Assembly: GCF_004310395.1 (NCBI RefSeq) | Contig: NZ_BFAX01000003.1 | Coordinates: forward strand, 301,333 to 365,332 | Length of the DNA stretch: 64,000 bases | Source: Methanofervidicoccus abyssi | Lineage (GTDB): Archaea > AGJL01 > Methanococci > Methanococcales > Methanococcaceae | Direction: 5' to 3' | Shown here: piece by piece, positions 17,234 through 27,078 of the stretch | Position numbering within the stretch: the first letter of the stretch is position 1 | How the letters are laid out: every line of letters starts with the position of its first letter | Notes under the pieces: generated by a model | Told to the model about the DNA's origin: nothing | The model's database searches: none | What the model saw: the letters and a program-made list of their open reading frames with translations, nothing else | Made by a program: the position numbers and the translations under genes

Positions 17234-18382
17234 TTAATGGACTTCTCCTCTATACCTCTGTGCCTTCACCGCTTCCTTAATTTCTTCATCATTCAATCTA
17301 TATAACTCCTTATAGAGTTTGATTTCTTCTTTATCTGGATCTATATCGGTAAACCTCTCTGGATATAGTGTCTTTGCCTCCCTTAGTAGTCCTATTGGGA
17401 ACTCTACTGTAGCCCTCCATTCTGTTATCCCCAAACTTCCAACCTTTCTATCCTTTATGGCCTTAACATTCTGTACCAACTTCCAATCTATGAAGACGTT
17501 CTTTCCACTGTATATATCCTCTGGACTTATGTATCCCTGGTGCCCAAGGGCTATTATGGCATCTGGGTTTAATTTCAAAATTTCTTCTGGAGATGTTTTA
17601 ATCCACCTACCACTTTTAAGGACGTTTTTTCCATGTACTATGTCCTCTAAGAAGTAGGATTGTATTGTCTGGGCACCTAACATATAGTCAGGAGTTGCAT
17701 ATAGCAGAACCTTTGGTCTTTTATCCTCTGGAATATCCTTTGTTCTTTCTTTAATTAACTCTACATAACCATTTAGGTAGTTTATTAAATCCTTAGCCTC
17801 TTTTTCCTTATTGAAGATTTTCCCTAATATCTCTATCTCTTGCCACATAGTACTTACATTTGGAGTATCATAAGATGTTGGATGTAGGAGTATTACTACT
17901 GGGATACCCATTCCATTTAACTTGTTTATAATTTCCCGATACCTCTGTTCTCTCTCTTTGTTAGTTGAAAATGCCCTTATTATTACAACATCTGGCTTCG
18001 TTGCTGCGATAGCCTCGTAGTTTAACCCCTTCGATGTACTTCCTACGTCTGGAATATTCTCTATCCTTGGACATACAACCTTTAGGAATACATTTTTCTT
18101 CTGGGAATTATCAACACCAACCACTTTATCATCAATACCCCAGATCTTCATGATCTTTAAATATGTTCCAGTGAAGTCAAGTAAAACAACTCTATTTACA
18201 TCTTTTTTAATTTTGACTACTCTATTCCACATGTCTTTAACAGTTATGTACTCCCTATTTTCGTTAGTAGATGGGACTGTATTTTCATTACTTTTTACAT
18301 TTTCTGAGACACAGCCACTGAGTGATACAGTAACTACCAAGAGACTACATAGTAATAATACCCCAAACTTTTTTAAATCCAA
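17234..18382 (-). CDS. Metal-chelate ABC transporter substrate-binding lipoprotein
   Basis: 382 residues. The N-terminal signal has a hydrophobic core and a lipobox VSLSGC at about 19-24, so the protein is membrane-anchored outside. The mature part is a FecB/BtuF-type class III binding protein: VKDMWNRVVKIKKDVNRVV at the start, then EAIAATKPDVVIIRAF, and a second lobe with SPEEILKLNPDAIIALGH. It is the first gene of a three-gene operon. The upstream region holds AT-rich promoter-like sequence and a 12-base palindrome (AATATTAATATT) near 18419-18430 that could bind a metal regulator. Ligand unknown. Confidence 0.88.
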   Translation of the reverse strand: MDLKKFGVLLLCSLLVVTVSLSGCVSENVKSNENTVPSTNENREYITVKDMWNRVVKIKKDVNRVVLLDFTGTYLKIMKIWGIDDKVVGVDNSQKKNVFLKVVCPRIENIPDVGSTSKGLNYEAIAATKPDVVIIRAFSTNKEREQRYREIINKLNGMGIPVVILLHPTSYDTPNVSTMWQEIEILGKIFNKEKEAKDLINYLNGYVELIKERTKDIPEDKRPKVLLYATPDYMLGAQTIQSYFLEDIVHGKNVLKSGRWIKTSPEEILKLNPDAIIALGHQGYISPEDIYSGKNVFIDWKLVQNVKAIKDRKVGSLGITEWRATVEFPIGLLREAKTLYPERFTDIDPDKEEIKLYKELYRLNDEEIKEAVKAQRYRGEVH

Positions 18383-18573
18383 AATATCACCTACTGCTAA
18401 ATTTTTATGTTATTTTTAATATTAATATTGGACTTTGTAATACAATATTTCGAATATATATCTTTCTATTTAATTTATTTATATAGTATAATAATAAAAA
18501 TAAATAGCAAATAATAATTATAATATAGTGATTAATAATCTTTATAACAAAATATAACCAAGAGGTGAGCAAG

Positions 18574-18741
18574 TTGATAGTTTATAACTTAGAATGGTTG
18601 AAGGAAAGGGATTTTTTAAAAAATTGTACATTAGAAGTTAAAGATAAAAGTGTTTTAGTGTCGATGAAAAGAATTATGGAAACCTTACTTAGACTTAGAC
18701 GTAAAATATATGGCGAATTTAGATATTTGCTTGGTAGTTAA
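18574..18741 (+). CDS. Possible 55-residue protein, unrecognised
   Basis: A TTG start at 18574 follows GAGGTGAGCAAG, a strong ribosome binding site. The frame stays open for 55 codons to TAA at 18739. The product would be basic near the end (RLRRKIYGEFRYLLG). No family is recognised. It lies just ahead of a truncated ASCH gene and could be a fragment of the same decayed locus. Confidence 0.3.
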   Translation: MIVYNLEWLKERDFLKNCTLEVKDKSVLVSMKRIMETLLRLRRKIYGEFRYLLGS

Positions 18742-18756
18742 AAGATAAATAAAAAG

Positions 18757-18924
18757 ATGTTGTATGTGAGAGGCTTAATAGTGAAAGATCCTTTTGCTAC
18801 AATGATAGTTAGAGGAGAAAAAACTTGGAAAATATATAGCTTCCTTCAATCCAGCATTACCGGGGGCTATCAACAGGATGAAAAAGGAAATTCGAAAATA
18901 TTAATATTTAATAAATCTAAATAA
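18757..18924 (+). pseudogene. Truncated ASCH-domain gene
   Basis: The first 26 or so codons (LYVRGLIVKDPFATMIVRGE, then KTWKI) match the N-terminal strand-helix of ASCH proteins, PUA-like RNA-binding domains of about 110-150 residues. The sequence then loses similarity and ends at a TAA after 55 codons, so most of the domain is missing. A short surviving peptide cannot be excluded but would lack the beta barrel. Confidence 0.45.
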
Positions 18925-19130
18925 CTAAATAAAATAAAAAATAGATAAAAAGCAAATATAATCCATCTCTGAAAATTGAGCACTGGAAAAATAGATAGAT
19001 TTCCTACCAAATCTTTTTTAGGAGTTTTTTACAGTATTATATTAATAATTATGTTTATAATTATAAACGTTAGTTAGAAATACGCTACGGTAATAGCACT
19101 TTTAAGATATACAAAGATATTTATATAGTA

Positions 19131-19150
19131 ATATATAGAAATCTATATAT
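19131..19150. promoter_or_regulatory. Inverted repeat upstream of the ArsR gene, candidate operator
   Basis: ATATATAG, AAAT, CTATATAT form a perfect 8-base inverted repeat 60 bases before the ArsR start. It overlaps TATA-like sequence (TTTATATAGTAATATATAG). ArsR proteins commonly bind such repeats over their own promoters, so autoregulation is likely but inferred. The AT-rich background weakens the significance. Confidence 0.35.
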
Positions 19151-19210
19151 ATGATGTAGATGTTTTACTAAATATTATTTTTATGGGTGTTAAATGTTTA
19201 TGGTGGTAGT

Positions 19211-19507
19211 ATGGATAAATTAGATACTAACAAGTATGAAACAATGGCTGAGATTTTCAAGGCCTTTGCAGATCCCACCAGGTTGATGATATTGAAACTA
19301 CTAAGTGAAAATGAGAGTATGTGTGTATGTAAGATAATAGATGAGTTAAAAAAACCACAACCTACCATTTCACATCATCTAAATATATTAAAAAAATCTG
19401 GATTAATAAAGGCGAGGAAGGAAGGGACCTGGAACCACTACTATATTGTAAACCCAAAGGTAAAGAACATCATAGCTACTATGGATAGTATTGTAAATGG
19501 AAATTAA
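19211..19507 (+). CDS. ArsR-family metal-responsive transcription regulator
   Basis: 98 residues from the ATG at 19211, chosen over an ATG at 19187 because GGTGGTAGT precedes it. The winged-helix domain is complete: ADPTRLMILKLLSENE, recognition helix region QPTISHHLNILKKSGLI, and wing WNHYYIV. The CVC pair in ESMCVCKIIDEL sits where ArsR/SmtB proteins of the arsenic type bind metal, so thiol-metal sensing is likely. It stands alone. A candidate operator overlaps its promoter. The nearby divergent metal-chelate ABC operon is a possible target, though that is inference. Confidence 0.88.
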   Translation: MDKLDTNKYETMAEIFKAFADPTRLMILKLLSENESMCVCKIIDELKKPQPTISHHLNILKKSGLIKARKEGTWNHYYIVNPKVKNIIATMDSIVNGN

Positions 19508-19568
19508 CGTTAGTACTTTTTTCATAAAAATTTTTATCTAAATTTTAATTATTACAAGTGGTGGCAGG

Positions 19569-21494
19569 ATGGAGTTGGATTATAAAAATTTAGGTTTAAA
19601 AGTAGGTTTAGAGATTCATCAACAGCTAGACACTAAGAGAAAACTCTTCTGTAACTGTCCTACTGTGTTAAGGGACGATAAGCCACATGGAGAGATTAAG
19701 AGATTCTTAAGAGTGTCCCAAAGTGAGATGGGGGATATAGACAAGGCTGCACTTCTAGAGTGGAAGAAAAGGAAATACTATGTATATCAGTATTACAACG
19801 ACACAACCTGTTTAGTGGAGTTAGACGAGGAACCTCCTCATCTTCCTTCGCAGGAGGCTTTGGAAGTTGCACTACAGGTGGCCTTCCTGATGAATATGGA
19901 TATAGTGGATATGATACATACCATGAGGAAGATTGTTATAGACGGTTCTAACACTTCGGGGTTTCAGAGGACCATGTTCATAGGTAAGGATGGATACGTA
20001 GAGACAGAGTACGGTAAGGTTAGGATTAGCAGTTTATGTTTAGAGGAAGACGCCGCTAGGAAGATAGAGGAAGGAAAGGATTATATAAAGTATCGAGTGG
20101 ATAGATTAGGAATACCACTGTTGGAGATCTCCACAGAGCCTGACATAGATTCACCTAAGATGGGAAAGGAGACTGCAAAGAGAATAGGGATGATACTTAG
20201 AGCCACTGGAAAGGTGAAGAGAGGACTAGGTACTATAAGACAGGATATCAATATATCTGTAAGGAATGGGGCAAGGGTGGAGATAAAGGGAGTGCAGGAT
20301 CTCGATCTCATAGAGAAGGTGATTGAGAGAGAGGTAATAAGACAGATGAATCTTTTGGAGATATCTAAGATACTGAAGGAGAGGGGGGCTGAGGTAATAG
20401 ATAAAATAGTAGATATCACCGAGATATTGAAGGATACTAAATGTAAGATACTCCAGAAGGTGTTAAAGAGAGGTGGAAGGATAAAGGGAATTGTATTAAA
20501 AGGTTTTGGTGGTCTCATCGGTAGAGAAATACAGGAAGGTAGGAGGTTGGGATCGGAGTTGGCAGATAGGGCCAAGGTTATCGCGGGGGTTGGAGGTCTC
20601 TTCCATACAGATGAACTTCCCAACTACGGTATCACTGAAGAGGAGGTAGAGAGGATAAAGAAATATGTCCAGGAAGAACTTGGGATAGAGATAACCTCTA
20701 ATGACGCTATTGTCTTTATAGGGGATGAAGAAGAAAAGGTAGATAGAGCACTTGAAGCAGTTATAGAGAGGTCTAAGGAGGCTATTAAGGGAGTGCCTGA
20801 GGAGACGAGGAGAGCACTTGAGAATGGAAATACCACATATTTGAGACCATTACCAGGAGCTGCCAGGATGTATCCAGAGACAGATATACCACCTATTAGA
20901 GTAGACAGGGAACTCCTCGAGAATATAAAAAATAACCTTCCTGAGCTACCAGAGGAGAAGTTAGATAGGTTTATAAGGGAGTACAAACTCAACAGGGAGC
21001 TGGCTGAGATGCTGATAACATCTCCAAGGGTCCAACTCTTCGAGGAGTTATGTGAAAGGTTTAAAAGTAGTATAAAACCAACTCTTATTGCAACAACGTT
21101 GGAGAATACGTTGAGGGAGATTAAAAGGGATGGTTACGACATAAATAACATTACTAAGGACCACTTTATGATGTTATTTGAAGGGCTAATTGAAGGTAAG
21201 ATGTCCAAGGAAGCTATAGTAGAGGTACTTAAGGGATTTGCCCAATATCCAGATAAGAGTTTAGATGAGATATTAGAGATGAAGGGACTTAAAACCCTCT
21301 CTATGGAGGAAGCAGAGAAAATAATTGAGAGCATAGTTGATAAACATATAGATCTTGTTATGAATAGAGGTATGGGATCTATGGGGGCACTTATGGGTAG
21401 GTGTATGTCTATTCTAAGAGGTAAGATAGACGGTAAAACTGTAAGTGAAATATTGAAATCTAAAATTATGGAAAGGTTGAAGGATAATTCATAA
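19569..21494 (+). CDS. gatE: Glu-tRNA(Gln) amidotransferase subunit E
   Basis: 641 residues. With GatD it converts Glu-tRNA(Gln) to Gln-tRNA(Gln), the archaeal route that replaces GlnRS. The N-terminal GatB-like kinase-fold domain carries GLKVGLEIHQQLDT and the metal-site cysteines of LFCNCP. The middle holds the archaeal AspRS-like insertion (from about residue 275), with the catalytic core resuming at RPLPGAARMYPETDIPP. A helical and YqeY-like tail binds tRNA. Length is typical of the family. Start: ATG after GGTGGCAGG. Its substrate tRNA-Gln(UUG) is encoded in this window at 62616-62691. gatD is not in the window. Confidence 0.96.
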   Translation: MELDYKNLGLKVGLEIHQQLDTKRKLFCNCPTVLRDDKPHGEIKRFLRVSQSEMGDIDKAALLEWKKRKYYVYQYYNDTTCLVELDEEPPHLPSQEALEVALQVAFLMNMDIVDMIHTMRKIVIDGSNTSGFQRTMFIGKDGYVETEYGKVRISSLCLEEDAARKIEEGKDYIKYRVDRLGIPLLEISTEPDIDSPKMGKETAKRIGMILRATGKVKRGLGTIRQDINISVRNGARVEIKGVQDLDLIEKVIEREVIRQMNLLEISKILKERGAEVIDKIVDITEILKDTKCKILQKVLKRGGRIKGIVLKGFGGLIGREIQEGRRLGSELADRAKVIAGVGGLFHTDELPNYGITEEEVERIKKYVQEELGIEITSNDAIVFIGDEEEKVDRALEAVIERSKEAIKGVPEETRRALENGNTTYLRPLPGAARMYPETDIPPIRVDRELLENIKNNLPELPEEKLDRFIREYKLNRELAEMLITSPRVQLFEELCERFKSSIKPTLIATTLENTLREIKRDGYDINNITKDHFMMLFEGLIEGKMSKEAIVEVLKGFAQYPDKSLDEILEMKGLKTLSMEEAEKIIESIVDKHIDLVMNRGMGSMGALMGRCMSILRGKIDGKTVSEILKSKIMERLKDNS

Positions 21495-21551
21495 TTTTTA
21501 TTATTACAGTGAGTTTTTATAGAAATTATTTTTCACTCTTAAGGTGGCAAT

Positions 21552-22019
21552 ATGGACAGTAACTCTTTTATTCAAGACTCTAAAGATCTCCTTTTAAAGG
21601 GTTTGGAGAGGTATGGAATAAACTTGGAAAGTATGGTAGATACCGCTATGGAGTTGTGTATTTCAGAGAGTAAGGAAGATATAAGGGTGAAACTTGAAGA
21701 TATAATGTTAAGAAAATTAGAGGATCCTAATGTCTTGATACTGATGATATGTGCCTTAAAACTTGAAGAAGAAGGTATCAGGGGAAATTTACCTTTCAAC
21801 TACCAAGAAGATCCAAACCATATATATGTAGATGAAGTAATTGGTATGGCTATCGCCAACGAGATATCTGGGACTAAAGGGATATTTAACTTCAGATGGT
21901 ATGATGCAAAAAAACCTGGTATAATAGGAATCCTCGATAAAAAAGGCTATGTCTTTTTAGACGATGCTATAGCAGGATTTATTGCGGGATGTATGTCCAA
22001 GGTTTTTGAAATAATATAA
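21552..22019 (+). CDS. cobZ: Alpha-ribazole phosphatase CobZ (PgpA-like fold)
   Basis: 155 residues. CobZ removes the phosphate of alpha-ribazole phosphate in archaeal cobamide nucleotide-loop assembly. The C-terminal half shows the PgpA-like signature: DEVIGMAIANEISGTKGIFN, then FRWYDAKKPGIIG and VFLDDAIAGFIAG, with acidic residues that bind metal. The short N-terminal helical region is typical of archaeal members. Start: ATG with AGGTGGCAAT upstream. It lies in the same direction as gatE, 57 bases after it, and may be cotranscribed. PgpA-type lipid phosphatase activity is the main alternative. Confidence 0.82.
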   Translation: MDSNSFIQDSKDLLLKGLERYGINLESMVDTAMELCISESKEDIRVKLEDIMLRKLEDPNVLILMICALKLEEEGIRGNLPFNYQEDPNHIYVDEVIGMAIANEISGTKGIFNFRWYDAKKPGIIGILDKKGYVFLDDAIAGFIAGCMSKVFEII

Positions 22020-22092
22020 CCTTAATTATTATTTTATTTATTGGATTAAGAATTAAGACTAAATATAACAATAAAGATATCCATTACCCTCC

Positions 22093-22443
22093 CTACAGTA
22101 GTTTCAATCTCCCAGTTATTTTATCTATCTTCTCTTCTCTTTCAGGGCCAATAGCAACTGCAGTATATGTTCCAGGAGACAACTGAGTTCTTCCAGCATC
22201 CCTTATTAAACTACAGGGTAATCCTTCTATAGAAGCCTCCCTGAACACCTTCATAAGTTCCTCCTCAGAATTCACTTTAACTACCACCTTCTTTTGTCCC
22301 TCTTTCAACCACTCCTCAACAACTTTTGAACACTCCTTCTGAGCCTTTATAAACGCTTCTATGGATGCATGACATGCCTGGGCTGCTATCTTTCCTTTAC
22401 CCATATTTAAATCTGTTCTGACAACGATAACTTGCTTGTACAT
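22093..22443 (-). CDS. pth2: Peptidyl-tRNA hydrolase, archaeal type
   Basis: 116 residues of the Pth2 family, which frees tRNA from dropped-off peptidyl-tRNA in the cytoplasm. Conserved parts are [49 protein letters not shown] and [10 protein letters not shown]. The inner ATG at 22443 is preferred because GGGAGAGA precedes it; an ATG at 22455 would add four residues containing that binding site. The length then equals the usual 115-120. It is convergent with cobZ and divergent from the hydrogenase gene. Confidence 0.93.
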   Translation of the reverse strand: MYKQVIVVRTDLNMGKGKIAAQACHASIEAFIKAQKECSKVVEEWLKEGQKKVVVKVNSEEELMKVFREASIEGLPCSLIRDAGRTQLSPGTYTAVAIGPEREEKIDKITGRLKLL

Positions 22444-22531
22444 ACTCTCTCCCATTTATTATAAAAAGATTTTAATATAACTTTAAAACAATAACAATTA
22501 TCATTATTTATCATTATAAATATGTGGTATT

Positions 22532-23656
22532 ATGTACGAAGGAGAGATAGCGATAGGACCTATTCATTCTTCTATTCTCGAGCCTCATAGGTTGAGGTTG
22601 TTCATAGAGGACGAAATAGTAAAGGATGCAGAACTTACAATAGGGGTAAATTACAGAGGGGTAGAACTACTTATGGAAGGGCTACCTCCAGAGAAGGCTA
22701 CCATCCTTACAGAGAAGATATGTGGTATATGTTCCCATATCCATCTATGGTGTGCAGTTAGGGTTACTGAAATGGGGTGTAATATAGAAATCCCAGAGAG
22801 GGCTAACTATATAAGGGTGATAGTTGAGGAGTTGGAGAGACTACATTCCCATACCTTACTATTTGGCCACGTCTTCGAGGTATTGGGCCATGAGACTATG
22901 GCCATGAGGGCCTTCATGATCAGAGAGCCTGTACTTCAGACACTCTTTGAGATAAGTGGAAGTAGGATTCAGTACTCCTGTCCGATAATAGGGGGAATCA
23001 GGCCAAGGTGTAACATCCCAGACAAACGTATCCCTTCCCTAATGGAGAGGATAGAGAGATTCGAAGAGAAGATGGAGAAACTCCTAGATAGGACGTTGAG
23101 AGATCCTCTAATAGTTTCCCGTATGAAGGATATAGGTATAATGGATAGAAAAATTGCTGCAAAGTATCACGCAGTAGGACCTACAGCCAGAGGTAGTGGT
23201 ATAAGAAGTGATATGAGGAAGATGGATTACGTGCCAGAATACGATCCCTTTGAGTTTGAGGAGATTCTTTTAGATGATGGTGATGTCTTGTCTAGGATAC
23301 TTGTAAGGATGTACGAGTGTTTAGAAAGTTGTAAAATAATAAAGCAGGCATTAAAGGGCCTTTATCATCTACCTAAGAAGTTTTACAACCCTAACTACGA
23401 GATAACAGAGTTTAAACCCATAGATACCTATAACGAAGCTCAGAGGGGGCAAGTATATTACTCTTACGGTGTAAACAGTGAGGGTAGGATAATCCACACA
23501 AAGGTTAGAACTCCCACAGAAACAAATTTAGCCTGTATGGAGGCTGTACTCAAAGGATATCACGTATCTGATGCAGAGTTGATTATAACAAGTTGTGATC
23601 CCTGTTTTACCTGCACAGATAGATCTATATTTGTTATAGAGAAGAAAGAGGTTTAA
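22532..23656 (+). CDS. ehbN: Energy-converting hydrogenase large (catalytic) subunit, probably EhbN
   Basis: 374 residues of the group 4 [NiFe] hydrogenase large subunit. The Ni-Fe cysteine pairs are in [11 protein letters not shown] near 64-74 and DPCFTCTD near the C-terminus. The NuoD-like central part holds [19 protein letters not shown]. The enzyme couples H2 and ferredoxin to an ion gradient at the membrane; Ehb serves anabolic ferredoxin reduction. The stand-alone location favours EhbN over EhaO, which normally lies in a long contiguous operon. The gene overlaps the convergent marker-2 gene by four bases. No maturation-type C-terminal extension is visible. Confidence 0.85.
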   Translation: MYEGEIAIGPIHSSILEPHRLRLFIEDEIVKDAELTIGVNYRGVELLMEGLPPEKATILTEKICGICSHIHLWCAVRVTEMGCNIEIPERANYIRVIVEELERLHSHTLLFGHVFEVLGHETMAMRAFMIREPVLQTLFEISGSRIQYSCPIIGGIRPRCNIPDKRIPSLMERIERFEEKMEKLLDRTLRDPLIVSRMKDIGIMDRKIAAKYHAVGPTARGSGIRSDMRKMDYVPEYDPFEFEEILLDDGDVLSRILVRMYECLESCKIIKQALKGLYHLPKKFYNPNYEITEFKPIDTYNEAQRGQVYYSYGVNSEGRIIHTKVRTPTETNLACMEAVLKGYHVSDAELIITSCDPCFTCTDRSIFVIEKKEV

Positions 23657-24627
23657 CATCCACAGATATACTCTCTCTCAAAGTCAAACAAAACTTCTCT
23701 CTCTTCCCCATTTCCTATAACAAGTTTCTTCTCCTTAACCACCTCACCACAAACTTCGGCGGTTACATTAACGTTCTCCAGTATCTCTTTAAGAGGTTTT
23801 ACCTTCTCCTCAGGTGTTGTAAATACAAATCCACATCCAGGATACATCTTCAACCACTGGACAATTGGAATATCCTCGGGTTTCGGTATCTTTCCCACAT
23901 CCACATAACCTCCCTTTCTGGACACCTCGAGGAGCATCCCCAAGGTACCCAAGGCACCTGGATTACTTATATCTTTACAGGAGTTAGCCAATTTCTCTTT
24001 CCCAATAACTTCAAGAACCCTCAACTGATCCCTTACAAGTTTCTTTGACTTCATGGTGGTAGTGTCCCAGTTGAGATTGAATTTCTCATGGACTTTACCG
24101 TCGAGATCGTAGGCAAATACTATCTTATCTCCAACTTTTGCACTGTCACTCCTCAGAATACTGTCCTTATTTACAATACCTGTGATGGAAACATCGAGAA
24201 CGTTGCACTTTGCATCTGGATGAGTATGACCTCCTAACATGGGGATACCGAACTTCTCTACACCATCTCTTATACCCTTAAGGATCTCCCTACATATATC
24301 CCAATTTTTTACACCTATTATACTTGTCATGCCTATAGGCCTACCTCCCATGGCTGCTATATCGTTGGCATTAACAAGTACAGAACAGTACCCTGCCCAC
24401 CAGGGATCTACCTCTAACACCTTATCCCATATACCATCTGCAGCCAGTAGAATAGCATCCTCACCGTTAATAGCTACCACCGCAGCATCTTCTCCAAAAG
24501 AAGCTATGATCTTGAAGTTGTAATCTTTATCGTTAAATTTAAAACAGGATATTATCTTTTTTATGCCCTTTTTCCTAACAACTCCTTCAAAATTCCTTAT
24601 AGAGTCGATAATCTCTCTTAATCTCAT
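23653..24627 (-). CDS. Methanogenesis marker protein 2 (AIR synthase-related)
   Basis: 324 residues with the PurM/SelD/HypE-like two-domain fold. Nucleotide-site features are [22 protein letters not shown] near 50-70, [20 protein letters not shown], and the glycine-rich [10 protein letters not shown]. The family is found in methanogens and is called marker protein 2. Its substrate is unsettled, possibly cofactor maturation. The protein ends in a CGC-type cysteine tail (YICGC). Its 3' end overlaps that of the hydrogenase gene. Start: ATG after GGGGATCCT. PurM itself is a separate gene at 32798-33850, so this is not purine synthesis. Confidence 0.88.
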   Translation of the reverse strand: MRLREIIDSIRNFEGVVRKKGIKKIISCFKFNDKDYNFKIIASFGEDAAVVAINGEDAILLAADGIWDKVLEVDPWWAGYCSVLVNANDIAAMGGRPIGMTSIIGVKNWDICREILKGIRDGVEKFGIPMLGGHTHPDAKCNVLDVSITGIVNKDSILRSDSAKVGDKIVFAYDLDGKVHEKFNLNWDTTTMKSKKLVRDQLRVLEVIGKEKLANSCKDISNPGALGTLGMLLEVSRKGGYVDVGKIPKPEDIPIVQWLKMYPGCGFVFTTPEEKVKPLKEILENVNVTAEVCGEVVKEKKLVIGNGEEREVLFDFEREYICGC

Positions 24628-24852
24628 AGGATCCCCTACTAATGGTTATAAAATTTTTTTTTTCAACCACGTTATAATACAGTTCATATTTTATTTCCTC
24701 TTATAAGTACTAGTTGTTTTTAACTAACATACAACTATCAAGAATATCCATAATAAAAATAATAATATAAATAATAATAATTATTACGTAATTGTAATGA
24801 TTATTTTAACATAAAAAATAAAATAAAATTAACTATACTCGGAATATTTTTA

Positions 24853-25497
24853 TCAGTCTATTTTCTTGTATTTTTTTATCAGTTCCAACAGTTCCCTTTT
24901 AAAGTCTTTATTTCTAAAAATTTCTTCTAAAATTTCCTTTCTATCTCTTTGGGATGGAATATACTCCTTTAAAAAGGATCTTAAACTATTTTGGAGATCT
25001 ATTTCGTATCCATGATTTTCTATGTAGTTCTCCACCAATTTCCTAATATGCCTTGCTATCAGTGGGCTCTTTCCTTGGGTATATACAGCGAAGTATATCC
25101 CATCCCTGTAACAGTATGCAGGAATTATAAAGTTAACATTTCTTTCAAATGTAGAGGAGTTTATAAATTTACTAAATCTCTTAGCGATATTTACAATCTT
25201 CCTGTTGTTTTTCTCGTCCATGGCTGTTATTATAAAATCATGCTCCTTTATAACTTCCTCAATCTCTTCTTCTCTTAGATCTTCCACATTACAGGTTATA
25301 AACTCAATGTTACAGATATTTTTATAGTAACTCATAGTTTCTTCATCTACGTTTTCCTTGGTATATATAGTTATCTTCTTTGGTTCTCCAGATATTATTT
25401 TATCTAACCTTCTCCTTCCTACCTCTCCAAATCCGAAGATACACACCTTAAAGTCTTTTAATTTAATAAATATCGGTATCATCTTATCAGATAACAT
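24853..25497 (-). CDS. Precorrin-2 dehydrogenase / sirohydrochlorin-synthesising Met8-type protein
   Basis: 214 residues. It oxidises precorrin-2 to sirohydrochlorin with NAD+, feeding siroheme, cobamide and F430. The Rossmann motif VCIFGFGEVGRRRLDKI (a GxGxxG variant) is near residues 18-34. The dimerisation region YTQGKSPLIARHIRKLVE follows, and a helical tail ends the protein. The length suits archaeal single-function enzymes lacking the CysG methyltransferase domain. The ATG at 25497 or 25482 could be the start. It is divergent from gar1 across 148 bases. Confidence 0.85.
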   Translation of the reverse strand: MLSDKMIPIFIKLKDFKVCIFGFGEVGRRRLDKIISGEPKKITIYTKENVDEETMSYYKNICNIEFITCNVEDLREEEIEEVIKEHDFIITAMDEKNNRKIVNIAKRFSKFINSSTFERNVNFIIPAYCYRDGIYFAVYTQGKSPLIARHIRKLVENYIENHGYEIDLQNSLRSFLKEYIPSQRDRKEILEEIFRNKDFKRELLELIKKYKKID

Positions 25498-25645
25498 AAA
25501 TTTAAATAAGAAAAAGTAATACTTATATAAATACTTTTCGAAAAGTTTATATAGTAGTATTACAAAAGGAAGAATTAGATATGTAATATAAAATACTTAT
25601 ATCCATATTTCTAAATCTATAAGTTAATTAAATCGGAGGATTACC

Positions 25646-25915
25646 GTGAGAAGAATAAAGATACTCCATGAACTTCCCAATGGAAAAATCGTAGGTAGGG
25701 TAAATTATCAACCAAAGTTAAAATCTACTGTTTTTTTAGATCGATCTAAGAGGAAGATATTAGGAAAGGTATATGAGGTTTTTGGGCCAGTAAATAAACC
25801 TTACGTGTCTATAGTATCGAAAGACGATTCTGCAAAGAGGGTAGCACTAACCCGAGGGGAGGCTTTTATCTCAGATGAAAGGAGAGAGAGGAAACGCTTC
25901 AATAGAAGAAAATAA
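25646..25915 (+). CDS. gar1: H/ACA ribonucleoprotein subunit Gar1
   Basis: 89 residues, starting at GTG after a strong CGGAGG site. Gar1 binds Cbf5 in the archaeal H/ACA pseudouridylation complex. The beta-barrel core is recognisable as [20 protein letters not shown] and [17 protein letters not shown], the family's GxVxDVFGPV-like motif. A basic arginine-rich tail ([11 protein letters not shown]) fits RNA contact. It is followed 35 bases later by the TFB gene in the same direction, a pairing common in methanogens, and the two are probably one operon. Confidence 0.93.
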   Translation: MRRIKILHELPNGKIVGRVNYQPKLKSTVFLDRSKRKILGKVYEVFGPVNKPYVSIVSKDDSAKRVALTRGEAFISDERRERKRFNRRK

Positions 25916-25950
25916 TTAATAAAGTTGAAAAATATCCTCGGTGCATAAAT

Positions 25951-26949
25951 ATGAAAACAGAAGTAATAGAAAAGGAGAAAGTGGTAGAAAAAGAAAAAAA
26001 TAAAGATAAGAAAGAATCAAAAAATGTTATTCTTGAAAAAGAAGAGGAATTAGTCTGTCCTATATGTAAAAGTAAGAATATAATTAAAGATTACGAGAGG
26101 GCAGAAATTGTATGTGCAGACTGTGGATGTGTCTTACAGCAGAATCTATTCGATACAGGGCCAGAATGGAGAGCCTTCGATCATGAACAGAGGGTAAAAA
26201 GAAGTAGGGTAGGGGCTCCGATAACATACACTATCCATGACAAGGGGTTATCAACAGTTATCGACTGGAGGAATAAAGACAGTTATGGGAAAGATATTTC
26301 TGCAGAGAGAAGGGCTCAACTCTACAGGTTGAGAAAGTGGCAGAGGAGAATTAGGGTATCAGATGCCTCGGAGAGAAATTTAGCCTATGCCCTCTCAGAG
26401 TTAGATAGGATAGCATCTAAGTTAGGACTTCCACGGAATGTAAGGGAAAATGCTGCAATCCTCTATAGGGGTGCTGTAGAGAAGGGACTTATTAGAGGTA
26501 GAAGTATAGAAGGTGTAGCAGCTGCTGCCCTCTACGCCGCCTGTAGAATATGTAAGGTTCCGAGGACATTAGATGAAATTGCGGAGGTCTCCCGGGTAGA
26601 TAGAAAGGAGATCGGAAGAACCTACAGGTTCCTAACAAGAGAGTTGAATATAAAGTTAGCTCCAACAAGTCCAATAGATTACGTCCCAAGGTTCGCTTCT
26701 GAACTTAATTTACCTGGAGAGGTGGAATCCAAGGCTATAGCTATACTTCAGAAGGCCAGTGAGAAAGGGCTAACAAGTGGTAGAGGCCCAACAGGTGTAG
26801 CAGCAGCTGCAATATACATCGCCAGTGTACTCCATGGAACTCGGAGAACTCAGAGGGAAGTTGCAGATGTTGCCGGAGTTACTGAAGTAACTATAAGGAA
26901 TAGATATAAGGAATTAACAGAACACTTGGATATAGATGTTACACTGTAA
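25951..26949 (+). CDS. tfb: Transcription initiation factor TFB
   Basis: 332 residues, the archaeal TFIIB. It bridges TBP-DNA and RNA polymerase. A lysine/glutamate-rich N-terminus precedes the zinc ribbon ([20 protein letters not shown], then ADCGC). The B-reader/linker region contains [19 protein letters not shown]. Two cyclin-like repeats follow (about 135-225 and 235-332), the second with a helix-turn-helix near the end ([18 protein letters not shown]) that reads the BRE. Length is normal and no intein is present. It lies downstream of gar1. Confidence 0.96.
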   Translation: MKTEVIEKEKVVEKEKNKDKKESKNVILEKEEELVCPICKSKNIIKDYERAEIVCADCGCVLQQNLFDTGPEWRAFDHEQRVKRSRVGAPITYTIHDKGLSTVIDWRNKDSYGKDISAERRAQLYRLRKWQRRIRVSDASERNLAYALSELDRIASKLGLPRNVRENAAILYRGAVEKGLIRGRSIEGVAAAALYAACRICKVPRTLDEIAEVSRVDRKEIGRTYRFLTRELNIKLAPTSPIDYVPRFASELNLPGEVESKAIAILQKASEKGLTSGRGPTGVAAAAIYIASVLHGTRRTQREVADVAGVTEVTIRNRYKELTEHLDIDVTL

Positions 26950-27078
26950 AAAATATATTGTACAATTTTATTGTTTATTTTATACTATATTATACCATAT
27001 GAATAAATATGAATAAACTCATAATAAATTCCGTTGATAGATAAAAATATTTAAAAAATAAGAAGTGAAGGTAGAAAC

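Larger units (their letters stand above)
18383..19210. other. AT-rich intergenic stretch with two small frames and an operator-like repeat
   Basis: Between the ABC operon and the ArsR gene lie 828 bases without a confident gene. A 55-codon frame with a ribosome binding site (18574-18741), an ASCH-domain stub (18757-18924) and an inverted repeat (19131-19150) are listed separately. The remainder is very AT-rich and includes TATA-like tracts for the flanking divergent genes. Nothing else is supported. Confidence 0.5.
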
